Source: Agarophyton chilense
Taxonomy: Eukaryota > Rhodophyta > Florideophyceae > Gracilariales > Gracilariaceae
DNA: 64,000 nucleotides
Direction: 5' to 3'
Assembly (NCBI GenBank): GCA_030374765.1
Contig: JARGXX010000103.1
Coordinates: forward strand, 372,001-436,000
In this document: piece by piece, positions 1 through 10,059 of the stretch
How positions within the stretch are numbered: the first letter of the stretch is position 1
How the letters are laid out: each line of letters opens with the position of its first letter
The notes under the pieces: generated by a model
What the model saw: only the letters and a program-made list of their open reading frames with translations
Database searches by the model: none
Told to the model about the DNA's origin: nothing
Position numbers and translations under genes: made by a program

Positions 1-3000
1 TTCGATCTTTTCTCGTCATGCTCTTTAGAACGGACGGGTACGATTAAACCCTTCTGTGCAAAGACGGTGTCTTCCGCACTGTCAATAAGCTCTTTTTCCT
101 CATTTGAACTAAGGGATACGTCTTCGTTCTTCACATCAGGAAAATCTAGAGAGTTCGACTCGACATCATTTCTAGAATCACTGGAAGAAGTTTGATGATC
201 TTCCCTACTATCGTTCGGTGTTGGGGATTGAACTACTTCAGGCGCGGCTTCTTCTTCTCTCCCTGGCTCTAAAGAATGTATCATGATTGTGGTACCATTG
301 ATTTCTTCAGATTTGGGTCTCGCGCACGAATCATTTCTTATATTTTCCACATCCGAAGTTACCCTTTCTGGGGTCTGACTGTGAATCTCATTGAGGGTTT
401 CTTCGTTGTTTCCGCAGCTCAACCTAAACATTTCTTCTTCATCATCTCCAGCCATTCTGGAGTGCTCCTGAACTTGATGAATGGCTTGATCTTCAGACAT
501 TTCGGCGGTGCTTGCTTCCCTGTATTCCCGTCTTTCACGATCATTCTCTGCTCTTTGGGGTCGAGGAGCTGTCCTCTCAAGGATACAGGATTTGGCTTCC
601 TCATTACTCTCGGTACACTCATTCTCAATGGCTTTAAATGATGGCATTTTTTCTTTCTGAGCGAAAAGACTCAGACCTTCACGGTCTTCCCCCTGTTCAC
701 TAAAAGTGACGTCCATTGGCCGTGGTTCGCTGTCCTCTGCCCTAAACTCGACAATATCGTTCTGCGGTGAATTTTTATTTACATCACTGTCTTCATCTTC
801 ATCTTCGTCGTTGTCTTCGTCGGTGTCCTCGGCCTTATTTTCGTCATTATCTGCCCGTTGTTGAGTTGAATTGACCATGTCTCCGTCATCAACAACTCGA
901 ACAGTTTCAGGCCGCTGGCTTTCGTCTACAGAGTTTTCATTGCTATCACTGTTGGAATCCCTAGATTGGTCTTCGTCGTCGTCATCATTTCCATCAGATT
1001 CGGCGTCAAGATCAATAACATCAGGTGTTCGCGCATCTTCTTCTTTCTTCTCAAAGGAAGTGCGCTTCCACCCTGTGGATGCCTCTCGTATCTCGGTCTT
1101 TTCCCGTACGTGTGACGTGAAAGAATGTTCTCCGTCCATCTTCTTTGGGGGTATATCAGTTTCAGCTTCATTCAGATGCTTCCCGTCAAGCTTGAAATCT
1201 GAACGCGATTGTATTTGTCTAAGGGCACCATTTGAGACATCAAGTGTTGTAGGTTCGTTCTCTGATTTGGTCAATGAATTTTGGCCGTTGACGCGACACT
1301 CAGTACCATTGGCAGTCGAAACTTTCTCTGTGTTTGGATCAAATTTTCTCTGTCCTTGTGTTGATTCAACCTGAATCGCGTCAACATTGTTCACTGTTTG
1401 GCATTTGTTTTCAGTACAGTCCTTCTGGTCCCTTGCCGTGTGAATATCTTCCGCTCTACCTTCAATCTCGTTAGCACCAGAAGGAAATTCGAAAGATCCT
1501 ATCGGTTGAGCGCGAGTTCGCTGCTCCTCCCCCTCATCCATTGCTTGTACACCAGTTTTCGCATGTGGTGGACAAGGGGTTTCGTTCGGCAATCGTAGGT
1601 CTACTATATCCTCCTTCGAAAGCGATGGTACGGCGAAAGTTTGTGATACTAATTCCATTGATGTAGTACGTGGCTGTTCTGATTCTGATGGCTCCACGAG
1701 GGATTCATGGTGATTTCCTTCTTTGCGATCAGATTGCTGTACAAGGGGTTCCTGGCAGTGACTGTCTTTCGGGTCTGATGTTTGAACCTCTGTAGTTTCA
1801 GGTTCTTCTAGCGGCCCGGAACTGAGAGGTTCATTGTCGCTACCAATACTCGTACGTATATTACCTTTCAGCTCATCTGCAATTGCTCGCTGCTTGGTCC
1901 CTTCCTCTTTGTCTACGACAATTGGTTGCATTGACTCACCAGCTTGATTTTCTTGAATGTGTAGTGCTGAAGCGCTTTCCTTAGGCTTCTTAGTAGAGGG
2001 AGACTGGACATCATTCCCAGCTTCTGAAGAAAATGGTGTGTTGGATCCAACTTGCTCATCTTTCGGTTCAAAGCATTCTGCATTTGGCGGAGTGGGCTCG
2101 ACCTTGTTCTCTATGACGACTGATTGTTGTACGAATTCATGATCGCTGTCTCGCTGTAGGACCGGTTCTGGATCCTTTCCTTTAGGCTTTTCAACGGAAG
2201 GATTTACCTTACGCTCACTGCCGTCGTTTGGTGACACTTCTGAATCATTCTGCTCTTCAGAATGATTGTGCTCCACTCCTGGCTCTGGTAACATTTCGGG
2301 ATTTTCATCAGCGATAGCCTTAAACTCATCGCAAGCGTCGGAGGCATTCTCAGGCTCATCTATGATTTGATTTTTCTGTACAGAAATAAGTGGTATGCTG
2401 ATGTCCCCTTCCATTAGGATATGGTGATGTGCGGGTTCAATGTCTGGTTTGTTTTCAACTTCCGTTTCCTCGCTGCTTTTCTCATCTTTACTTTCTTTAA
2501 TCATTTCCAGGCTTTTCGTTATTATTTCTCTCTCAGATGTATGTATTGAAGTGGAAACGGGGGTTTCTTGATGGTTTGGGACGACAGCTCCCGAATTTGC
2601 GCTGCTCGCAGCTTCCATAGTTCTAGAGAGCGCACCCGCAGCCCTGGTATGGAATCGTTGCAAGCGGCCCGCGATTTCGTCCTTCTTACCTCGGTAGGGT
2701 AAAGCGTTCTTCTTGCATTCTTCAACTAAATCGTGATACAGCCACTTAGAAAAATCCGGAGAGGTTGACTGGGAGCGATTGGCACCATGGAACAGGCGAC
2801 GCATCGTATCGCCTGTTCCTCCCACGCTAGGAGAAACTTCGCTCTTGGTATCAACTTCACTAGCTGCTGACGCATTTGACACTTTTCTTGTGCGGATTGT
2901 GTCCTTTTGTGATCGAGTTTGTGAGTGATCTCTTTCCGAAGCGTCATGTTCGATCGGCGGTGGCCGGCTACGGGTGTTGCTTCGTGAGCGACCGCGGCGG

Positions 3001-3602
3001 GCTTGTTTAGTTTCTGTGGCACAGGCTTCGCCTAATGGTGCGGATATTTCGCTGTTGAGTGGACGTGGAAGAAAAGCTCGAGCGCGAGCCGTGAGGCGTT
3101 TAGCGGAGGGCGGTTGAGCGCGAGGCACTTCGAAGTTGCGGGATGAGTTGCGGGATGAGTTGCGGACGGGTTCTCGTGACTGATCTCGATTTCGGTTGCG
3201 TGAGGCACTTCGGAGCACTCTGTCAGATGGAGGTGCGGTGGAGGGTCTTCTACGTCTCGGTGGGGGTGTAGCGGCCACAGGTTGGGCGGCGGCGGCTTGC
3301 TCCGAGCGCAAGCCAGAATAAGTGGATGGCGGCGGGGGTTGGTCAGCGGCGACGGGTGCCGTAGAGGGTGCCCGGGATTGCGGAGTTGGCCGGCTGCAAG
3401 AGGACGGGTCGGCGGTGATGGGGCGCCTTTTGGTTGCACTACGCAGCAGACGTGGTTCTGAGGGAGAGTGCTTTAAAATGTGTTCGTCTGCATTCAGACG
3501 GTGAAGCATGCGGGGAGTTCTGGGCGCGGGGGTGGCTGTAGAAGGCCGACGTCGCAGGTTGTAGCGGGACGGAGTGCGCGGAGGCGGCGTCGGTGGCGAC
3601 AT
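1..3602 (-). CDS. Large acidic SAP-domain protein, 3' end outside the window
   Basis: An uninterrupted minus-strand frame of 1200 codons starts at ATG 3602 (context ccaccATGtc) and leaves the window with no stop. The N-terminus is Pro/Ser/Arg-rich and includes SRYNLRRRP at about residues 12-20, followed by a basic RS-like stretch (RNRNRDQ, repeated RNSS). Around residues 285-320 lies a SAP-like helix-turn-helix: WLYHDLVEECKK, then PYRGKKDEIAGRLQRF. SAP motifs bind AT-rich or scaffold DNA and occur in chromatin and nuclear-envelope proteins. The remainder is highly acidic and probably disordered, with runs such as DGNDDDDEDQ and DEDNDEDEDEDSD (plus coordinates about 780-1000). I infer a nuclear chromatin or periphery role. 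It is divergent from the nucleoporin gene at 4250, which has a similar N-terminal layout. The exact family is not recognised. Confidence 0.85.
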   Translation of the reverse strand, partial: MSPPTPPPRTPSRYNLRRRPSTATPAPRTPRMLHRLNADEHILKHSPSEPRLLRSATKRRPITADPSSCSRPTPQSRAPSTAPVAADQPPPPSTYSGLRSEQAAAAQPVAATPPPRRRRPSTAPPSDRVLRSASRNRNRDQSREPVRNSSRNSSRNFEVPRAQPPSAKRLTARARAFLPRPLNSEISAPLGEACATETKQARRGRSRSNTRSRPPPIEHDASERDHSQTRSQKDTIRTRKVSNASAASEVDTKSEVSPSVGGTGDTMRRLFHGANRSQSTSPDFSKWLYHDLVEECKKNALPYRGKKDEIAGRLQRFHTRAAGALSRTMEAASSANSGAVVPNHQETPVSTSIHTSEREIITKSLEMIKESKDEKSSEETEVENKPDIEPAHHHILMEGDISIPLISVQKNQIIDEPENASDACDEFKAIADENPEMLPEPGVEHNHSEEQNDSEVSPNDGSERKVNPSVEKPKGKDPEPVLQRDSDHEFVQQSVVIENKVEPTPPNAECFEPKDEQVGSNTPFSSEAGNDVQSPSTKKPKESASALHIQENQAGESMQPIVVDKEEGTKQRAIADELKGNIRTSIGSDNEPLSSGPLEEPETTEVQTSDPKDSHCQEPLVQQSDRKEGNHHESLVEPSESEQPRTTSMELVSQTFAVPSLSKEDIVDLRLPNETPCPPHAKTGVQAMDEGEEQRTRAQPIGSFEFPSGANEIEGRAEDIHTARDQKDCTENKCQTVNNVDAIQVESTQGQRKFDPNTEKVSTANGTECRVNGQNSLTKSENEPTTLDVSNGALRQIQSRSDFKLDGKHLNEAETDIPPKKMDGEHSFTSHVREKTEIREASTGWKRTSFEKKEEDARTPDVIDLDAESDGNDDDDEDQSRDSNSDSNENSVDESQRPETVRVVDDGDMVNSTQQRADNDENKAEDTDEDNDEDEDEDSDVNKNSPQNDIVEFRAEDSEPRPMDVTFSEQGEDREGLSLFAQKEKMPSFKAIENECTESNEEAKSCILERTAPRPQRAENDRERREYREASTAEMSEDQAIHQVQEHSRMAGDDEEEMFRLSCGNNEETLNEIHSQTPERVTSDVENIRNDSCARPKSEEINGTTIMIHSLEPGREEEAAPEVVQSPTPNDSREDHQTSSSDSRNDVESNSLDFPDVKNEDVSLSSNEEKELIDSAEDTVFAQKGLIVPVRSKEHDEKRS

Positions 3603-4249
3603 GGTGGCGGTGTCGTAGTTGCTGAATGAGATGGGATGGCTGGAACAGTGGAGTGAGGGGGGGGTGGGGGCGGCGGGAGCGCACGACAGGAGCGCGCGAC
3701 GGGGACGCACGACGTGGGGCGGAGCGCGTGGGAGGAAGGGGAAGGCTGGGTGGGTGTGGGGAGGGGGGCAATAGAATGTTCACGATGGCGAGTTGGGGCG
3801 CGAGCAGTTTCGAGCGGGATCAAATATGTGGGAACGTTGTGCTGGCCGTTGCGCCCACTGGGGCTGCGACGCAGCCGTGCGCCACGCACCGGTGCCGACG
3901 CTCACATACATGGGTTCGCACGTCCCATTGGCCGGCGCGCGTCAGCGCTGCCCGTATGTCCCGTTACGCCGCCGAGCTTTCGCCTGACAAGTGTCTTACC
4001 ATTCCAAAACGAAAACACTGCTGTTACATGTGTACATAACACCCCCCCCCCTTCAACACCCGCCACCATCCTCCAATCCGAGCCTTTGTCGCCCCCTTCT
4101 CCCTTAAATACCACCCTGCCCCGGCTCTCCCGCGCATATCGCTTCCGACAAAAGAACCAGCGGGTAACATCCACCGCGACAGCTGACCGCACCTCCATCG
4201 TCGCCATTGCCGCTTCTTACCCATCCACGATTGAGCGCCGCCGGCCCAT
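3603..4249. promoter_or_regulatory. Shared promoter region between two divergent nuclear-protein genes
   Basis: This 647-bp gap separates the divergent starts at 3602 (minus) and 4250 (plus), so it must hold both promoters. It is G-rich on the left (runs of G near 3657-3668 and 3760-3770) and C/T-rich on the right (a C-run at about 4041-4050, followed by pyrimidine-rich DNA up to the nucleoporin start). A weak TATA-like cttaaatacc lies near 4103. Short open frames here are composition artefacts of the GC-rich sequence. No specific factor site is claimed. Confidence 0.5.
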
Positions 4250-7200
4250 ATGCGCCGTCTATTAACCGTAGCTGCGCGTGCTCTGCGCGGCTCTCGTCCG
4301 GATGACGACTTTTCGGATACAGAGGAGTCTGTCGATGTCTCTGAGGGCACCATCCCAGCTGGAAGGCTTCCAGACGCACACCACAAGAGCGCCGCAGCTG
4401 ACCCGAGCGCCTCGCAAAAGTCTCCTTGCTCCCCTCCTGCTCTCGTCGCCCCTACCGTCCCCACCCCTCCTTTCGCAGCAGATGCCGTGCCCAGAACACC
4501 ACCTAGGCGATCTTCATCGCGCATGCCTTTGGAACTGCGGAGAATTGGCGCTTCACCGGAAGCCATTGCGTCGCCGTCCATGCCATCCAGCTACAATCTT
4601 CGGTCACGTCGCCGTCCCATCGCTTCAACGCGAACAGATAGCGTAGCCGTGTCACGTCCAGCATTCATGCATAAGCGGGATGTTGAAAATGCGTCCACCA
4701 TTACGCTTAGAGGCGTCTGCAACCGCTTCGGCATCGAAGCCACTGATGGCAAAGAGCAGATGCGTGCGCGTGTGCTCGCCAAGATGGCCGAAAAGACAAC
4801 GGATGATTTCTCCGCCAAGCAAGTGGAAGAACAGGCTGACCAAGCGTCTGCAGTTGCAGACGCGGAAAGCGCTGACGAGCGTGCCAACTGCCTCACGACC
4901 AGCACCACCAAGAAGAACTTGGCAAGCGTCAATGACCCCATCGTTCGCGGTGTTGGCGACGTGCACGGCAAGTCCGACAAGCCAGATGCAGACGTCAACT
5001 TGCCGCCTGTCGCACCGGCAGCGCCTGTGGAATCCAACCCCGCTCGCTCATGGGTTACAGATCGATCAGTCATGGAGAAATCGAATGGACAGAAATTGCT
5101 TCCAAAGCCGCCTCTCATGATTCCGAACACCGCATTGCCCCCCCGTGCTTCGCCGCCCAGCCCGATCTACAATCCGTCTGAGAGTGCTGACGTTACCGCG
5201 CCTCTGCACGCAGGGTCCATCTTTCAGGATTGGTTGCGTACGAATCGTCGCCTCTCCACTGCGGAGTATGAGGCGTGTGTGCAAGCACTACGTGGAAGTA
5301 TCATGGACAGTAATAGCCTTCGTCGGCCTTCTATCAGAACAGCTACCGGCACTGGATCGCTCGGCGTGGCGATGATACCAAGCGCAATTATGAAGCGTGG
5401 GCCAAGGCGATCGGCAACGCTTGGGCTCCCGAGTCCAGTGGCCGCCAATCGCGCGAGAATGCCTTCGACTCCAGGAGTTCGGTCATCAACCGGTATCCCA
5501 GCTGCCAACAGAACGGGAGTCACGCAAGTAATGCAGCATGTTCCGCCAACCAAAGCGTCACAGGATCAAGCGGCAGAACACCATCTGAAGATGAACGCCC
5601 CCGCTTCGGGAGATGTTTCGATTGAAATGAAAACGCAGGGAGAAAGACCGGACAACCTGCTCTCGCGGCTTCAGCAGAGCTCGCAGTCCATGCCGATGAA
5701 TGGGAGTTCAGTGGCAGCCAGGAAGGAAGGGGAAAGTGTATTGCCTCGTGAACACCCGCTTCCATCAAAATTTTCTGGAGCAGTGGGCGGTCCAAACGAC
5801 TATAATATTGATCGCAGTAGTGTTGGGGAGAAGGACAAGAAAGAGGGCAAGGCACCTTTAGACATCAACTGGTTGGATAGGCTGCTGGGCGAAAAATTCA
5901 AGTCAGTGCCAATGACAGAGAATCCACAGTACGGAGATATGGTACCACCGCAGCAATTGCTACAACACTTCAACGAAAGCCCAATACCGACATATACGCC
6001 AAACACATTAAACAGCAAGACGTCACAGCTTGTTAGAGGAACCGCGGCCAAGAAAAAGAATCGCTTGCTTCCTCCCCATCCCTGGGAGACTGCTGCGAGA
6101 ATTAGAAAACGCAACCAAGAAAGAGCACGCCACAGTGAGTGGCAAGAAAGACTACGTGTTCTTGACAAAGAGAAAAGAGAAGAGGCCAAACGCTCTCTCT
6201 ACAAAAAGGAGGCGATTGAATCGGAAACTGGTGGTGAGCTGGTGGATTTTCGGGGCATTCTTAACAAGAAAAAGACAATATATGAACTGGCCCAAATACG
6301 TGCAAATCAACGTCCACCATCGCCTCCATTACCGCCTCGCGCTCAAAGAGCGCTTCGGTTTCTGAAGGCCCTGAAGAACGAAACGTCGAAAATGCAAACT
6401 CGCGTCAGAAAGCCAGATGGCCTGCCTCCGTTGCCACCGCGACTGAAAAAGGTTCGCACTGAAGGGGGGTTTACAGCTGCTACTATGTTCGGCGATGCTT
6501 CTTCATCAGAGTCAAGTGAGGACTACGAAAGACCGCCTGATGAAATAATTTTATGGAAGAGAATGAAGAAAAAGCAGTTGAGGCAGGACCGAAAGTCAAA
6601 GGGGGAAGCACATGGATATGACAGTAGCAGTTCGCCTAAAACGAACGGGTCTGGTGTAGATGGGCCGACGTCGGTGTTCCACGAAAAGCAGGTGCTCGCC
6701 GGACCGAAGAAGGCTGAGAGTGCGATGACGAACCAGTCTGTGTCGAAATCCGAGGGTGTAGCGGATGAAAATGCAAAAGATGGTGCAGCACAGCGAACTC
6801 AGTCCAATTCTTCGTTACGACAAACCCCTTTCTCTTCTTTCCACGGAAAGAAACTTGGAGCGGCAGCTGTTGAACCCTCGAATCCATTCGTCTCTGCCTC
6901 CGGACCTTTCTCGTCCGGTTTCAATGCGCTTCCGATGGATGCTGCGCTATCGGAAGCCGAAACAACGACCATTAATAATGGTAAATTAGGGCAAGTTGAA
7001 AACGGAACCAAGAAGGAAGATGGCAAGTCTCACAATTTATCATTTCGAGGCGCTCCCAACTTGGCGGGATCTCGTGTTTTAAATCCCAACGAACAGACGA
7101 ATGAAAAAGAAACCATCTCATTCTCATCAAAGCCAAAGACTTCCGACTTTAATTTCTCTATGCCCCAAAATACAACACCCGAAGTCAAGTTTGTATTTGG

Positions 7201-9322
7201 GAAACCGAATCCGGAAGTCAGCGAAGAAAAGCAATCCGAAGCACATGCTAGCAAACAGGACTGGACATCTTTGACGCGCGAGAAGAAGACCGCAGACAGA
7301 GTTGAGGGCAATCCTAATTCTGCTGAAACACCTGTGGCGAAATCTGCAACGGGATTCGATAAGGTTCCAAACCTGTCCCCAGCAGAAGTCCAGCGAGAGC
7401 GCGAAGCGCGGAATGTGAGTGACGAAGTGAGTAGGATTGAACCTTCTGGTTCAAATGGTAAGCCATTTAATCCTTCTCTTCCTTTGTCCTCCGTTCCGGC
7501 TTTCGCTAACTCTCAACTTCAACCCACGTCTCGCCCCGGGAAGGATGAATCTACGGAAGAAACAGTATCTGCGGTTGGAGGAACCCGACCTACAGCGGCC
7601 GTTTTTGGCTCGATCTCAAACAGACTTGAAGATGGGTCCGACAGAGGAGAAATCTTCGGAGCTGTTAAAGGACCTGATGCTCAGGACCAAGCGCTGGAAA
7701 CAAATGTACCGCGCTCCAATGACGCTCGAACTCCAGTTTTCGGAAAAGGAGGGTTTTCTATTTCAAAACAGAAAGAAGAGAGCCTCAAAGCAGACAAACC
7801 CGATTTGAACAGTTTTTTCTCCCACCCGACAAACACTCAACTCAAGGAAAACACGGAGCAGCAAGCAATGCCCTCGGGTTCATTCGCTTTCACACCGTCT
7901 CAATCTGAACCTTCAAAAGGTTCAATCACTCAACCAATTGAAAGAAGGGGAGATTCCAAGCCCAATGAAAAAGAAGTCGGTCCTCCAATGTTCACCGGTT
8001 CCTCAGCGGCACCATCTTTACAACAGACTACAGTCTCTGAGCCAGTTACGAATCTCTCTGCTCCTAAGCCCGTGCACGTACCGGACAACTCTCATCTCTC
8101 GAAAGAAAGCGTTTGCCCTGAAGACGAGAAGAAGTCAGATGCAGATAATCCCCAATCAGCGCGGGCGAAAGAACCGCCGACATTCGGTGCAGCTAATCAA
8201 GTTGGAAAGGACTTGCTTGGAAAACCTTCTTTCGGTTCACAAGTTACACCCGGAAATCTCGTAGGTTTCAACAAATCGGAAGTTGCGACTGAGAAACAAT
8301 CCGAAGATGTCATGGCTACAATGGGAGCTCCAGCGGATAAGGACCCGAAATCCTTATTTGGATTAGATAATAATAAGGCCAAGGAGTCGCCGTTTGGTGG
8401 GTTTAAGGAACCGACCGTAGCACCTACTTTATTTGGGTCTTCAAAAACCCAGCCTACCTCAGCTCCGTTTTCATTTGGTAAGCCAGGTGGAAACGAACAG
8501 AAGAAATCTAGTGGTCCTTTTGGAGATGCGAAGTTTAGTTCGAGTTTTAAGACTACCGGTCCTCCATCTTCGTTCGTTTTCGGAACTAGCGAGCCGTCTT
8601 TGGAACAGAAATCTAGCGTCGCAGGCCCAGCCCCGTTCTCTACAGCTGCATCGAAGCCTCAGGCGACGCATACGCAACCGAACCCGTTCGCTCCTTCTAA
8701 TGCGTCGCCATTTACCGCCCCACCTACAGGATTTGGTACAACAGCGCAGAGCCAAGGATTTTCGTTCCCAGGCAATTCGTTTGCATTTGGCTCCTCGACA
8801 CCGGTAGGTTTCGGGTCCTCGAAGCCAGTAGACGCACGAAGCTCTTTTGAAGCTCCTAGCTTTGGAAGTTCTAAGAATGTTGGCTTCGGCCAAGGCTCGA
8901 AACCAACATTCTCTTTTGGTGCTCCTGCCGCTGGAAGTGGGGCGCCAGCTTTTGGCGCCCCTAGTGGAACTGGAGCTCCAAACCCTTTCGGTGCTCAAAA
9001 GCCTTCGCAACCTTCGCAGCCCCCACAGCCTTCTCAACCTTCGGAAAATGCGTTTGGCACAAATCCTTTTGGTGCCCAGCCTGGATCGCGGCCACTGTTC
9101 AGCGCAACCCCTAGCGCTCCATTCTCTCAGGGGAATTTGTTTGGGGGAAATAGCAATACACAGTCTGGATTAGGTGGACGTCCGAATGAAGCTCCAACAA
9201 ACAACAACACCTTTAACACCCAAGCAGGACAGCCTGGTAGACCTGGTGCATTCGCAATGGGATCAACAGCAGCGCCGGTCACTCGTCGAAAGTATGTGAA
9301 GGCTAGAAGAACCAAGAGATGA
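4250..9322 (+). CDS. FG-repeat nucleoporin, Nup1/Nup153/Nup136-like
   Basis: This is a single 1690-residue frame. The N-terminus MRRLLTVAARALRG could form an amphipathic helix with basic residues on one face, like the membrane-binding helices of Nup1, Nup60 and Nup153. YNLRSRRRP follows at about residues 114-122, then a SAP-like segment at about 145-180 (TLRGVCNRFGI, DGKEQMRARVLAKM). The middle is charged and low in complexity, with Pro-rich strings and a basic coiled segment near 620-670. FG repeats begin at about residue 970 and become dense from about 1350 to 1650 (FSFG, PFG, LFG, GFGSS, AFGAP). The chain ends TRRKYVKARRTKR, matching the short basic C-terminal tail that Nup153, yeast Nup1 and plant NUP136 use for karyopherin binding. 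I infer a nuclear-basket component. ATG 4250 is preferred because it includes the helix. Confidence 0.85.
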   Translation: MRRLLTVAARALRGSRPDDDFSDTEESVDVSEGTIPAGRLPDAHHKSAAADPSASQKSPCSPPALVAPTVPTPPFAADAVPRTPPRRSSSRMPLELRRIGASPEAIASPSMPSSYNLRSRRRPIASTRTDSVAVSRPAFMHKRDVENASTITLRGVCNRFGIEATDGKEQMRARVLAKMAEKTTDDFSAKQVEEQADQASAVADAESADERANCLTTSTTKKNLASVNDPIVRGVGDVHGKSDKPDADVNLPPVAPAAPVESNPARSWVTDRSVMEKSNGQKLLPKPPLMIPNTALPPRASPPSPIYNPSESADVTAPLHAGSIFQDWLRTNRRLSTAEYEACVQALRGSIMDSNSLRRPSIRTATGTGSLGVAMIPSAIMKRGPRRSATLGLPSPVAANRARMPSTPGVRSSTGIPAANRTGVTQVMQHVPPTKASQDQAAEHHLKMNAPASGDVSIEMKTQGERPDNLLSRLQQSSQSMPMNGSSVAARKEGESVLPREHPLPSKFSGAVGGPNDYNIDRSSVGEKDKKEGKAPLDINWLDRLLGEKFKSVPMTENPQYGDMVPPQQLLQHFNESPIPTYTPNTLNSKTSQLVRGTAAKKKNRLLPPHPWETAARIRKRNQERARHSEWQERLRVLDKEKREEAKRSLYKKEAIESETGGELVDFRGILNKKKTIYELAQIRANQRPPSPPLPPRAQRALRFLKALKNETSKMQTRVRKPDGLPPLPPRLKKVRTEGGFTAATMFGDASSSESSEDYERPPDEIILWKRMKKKQLRQDRKSKGEAHGYDSSSSPKTNGSGVDGPTSVFHEKQVLAGPKKAESAMTNQSVSKSEGVADENAKDGAAQRTQSNSSLRQTPFSSFHGKKLGAAAVEPSNPFVSASGPFSSGFNALPMDAALSEAETTTINNGKLGQVENGTKKEDGKSHNLSFRGAPNLAGSRVLNPNEQTNEKETISFSSKPKTSDFNFSMPQNTTPEVKFVFGKPNPEVSEEKQSEAHASKQDWTSLTREKKTADRVEGNPNSAETPVAKSATGFDKVPNLSPAEVQREREARNVSDEVSRIEPSGSNGKPFNPSLPLSSVPAFANSQLQPTSRPGKDESTEETVSAVGGTRPTAAVFGSISNRLEDGSDRGEIFGAVKGPDAQDQALETNVPRSNDARTPVFGKGGFSISKQKEESLKADKPDLNSFFSHPTNTQLKENTEQQAMPSGSFAFTPSQSEPSKGSITQPIERRGDSKPNEKEVGPPMFTGSSAAPSLQQTTVSEPVTNLSAPKPVHVPDNSHLSKESVCPEDEKKSDADNPQSARAKEPPTFGAANQVGKDLLGKPSFGSQVTPGNLVGFNKSEVATEKQSEDVMATMGAPADKDPKSLFGLDNNKAKESPFGGFKEPTVAPTLFGSSKTQPTSAPFSFGKPGGNEQKKSSGPFGDAKFSSSFKTTGPPSSFVFGTSEPSLEQKSSVAGPAPFSTAASKPQATHTQPNPFAPSNASPFTAPPTGFGTTAQSQGFSFPGNSFAFGSSTPVGFGSSKPVDARSSFEAPSFGSSKNVGFGQGSKPTFSFGAPAAGSGAPAFGAPSGTGAPNPFGAQKPSQPSQPPQPSQPSENAFGTNPFGAQPGSRPLFSATPSAPFSQGNLFGGNSNTQSGLGGRPNEAPTNNNTFNTQAGQPGRPGAFAMGSTAAPVTRRKYVKARRTKR

Positions 9323-9524
9323 TGTTATGACACGGCGACCTGATGACAAGAAGCAAAGAATCACAATTTAATATAGAGAACATACTAATGGCCCTCTGAC
9401 GTTCTTTATGTGCGGTCTTAAATTCCTGCCTCAATTGCAAGGTAAGAGATAAGAGGGAAACTTGCCTTCGGCTGCGAGTCCGAGCTAGAAAAACGTCGTG
9501 TCATTTTTGATCGGCAAATAGTTT

Positions 9525-9938
9525 ATGAGAACTTTGAGACCGAGAAATGTGACACAAGCTGTTGTTGCTACGAACGCGAAAGGCTTGAATCATTCACTCC
9601 ATTACATATCTAGGTGGAAGCCGTCTTTCTCGCAGTTTATATCAGAAGTCAATGTTGGAAAAAGATATAAAATTTTCCGATTCCTCTGCGTTTGCGAAGT
9701 CCCACGCAACAAGACCAACATACATCTTTGCTTCGAGACATTCTTAGAGACCATCCTCGCTGCGAAAATGTGCAGAATCGATGGTATCGGTTATTATGAT
9801 CGACTTGTGAGACAAATTGCCAACCATGCCTCATTGACTAGCAAGTACCCGGAGACTGTTGAAGTCACTGCCATTTTAAAGATCATGTATGATATCCATC
9901 TGGTAAGTTGTGAATTAGTTGGAAATCAAATGGTATAG
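9525..9938 (+). CDS. Weak hypothetical ORF in the gap after the nucleoporin
   Basis: This 137-codon frame sits in the 737-bp gap between the nucleoporin stop and the converging cytidylyltransferase gene. It starts at an ATG and has no recognised domain. Its second half (residues about 85-130, including YYDRLVRQIANHASL) looks more protein-like than its first. The frame contains a perfect splice-donor consensus, CTG/GTAAGT, near 9902, so it could be an exon rather than a complete gene. It may equally be 3' UTR of the nucleoporin. The flanking bases (9323-9524 and 9939-10059) show nothing else. Confidence 0.25.
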   Translation: MRTLRPRNVTQAVVATNAKGLNHSLHYISRWKPSFSQFISEVNVGKRYKIFRFLCVCEVPRNKTNIHLCFETFLETILAAKMCRIDGIGYYDRLVRQIANHASLTSKYPETVEVTAILKIMYDIHLVSCELVGNQMV

Positions 9939-10059
9939 CCTGAAGCATCACAACCGGCTGTGCCTCTCACGTGAAAGATATTATAGAGCATTTGTATACA
10001 TCAACAAGAGCCACTGAATCTTCACGAAAGAGAACCCCAGGCGTTGAGAACACAGACGT

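Noticed and set aside
3494-4581. Several long overlapping ORFs on both strands around the divergent promoter
   Set aside because: They are Pro/Arg/Ala-rich products of GC-rich DNA and lie antisense or out of phase to the two real genes.
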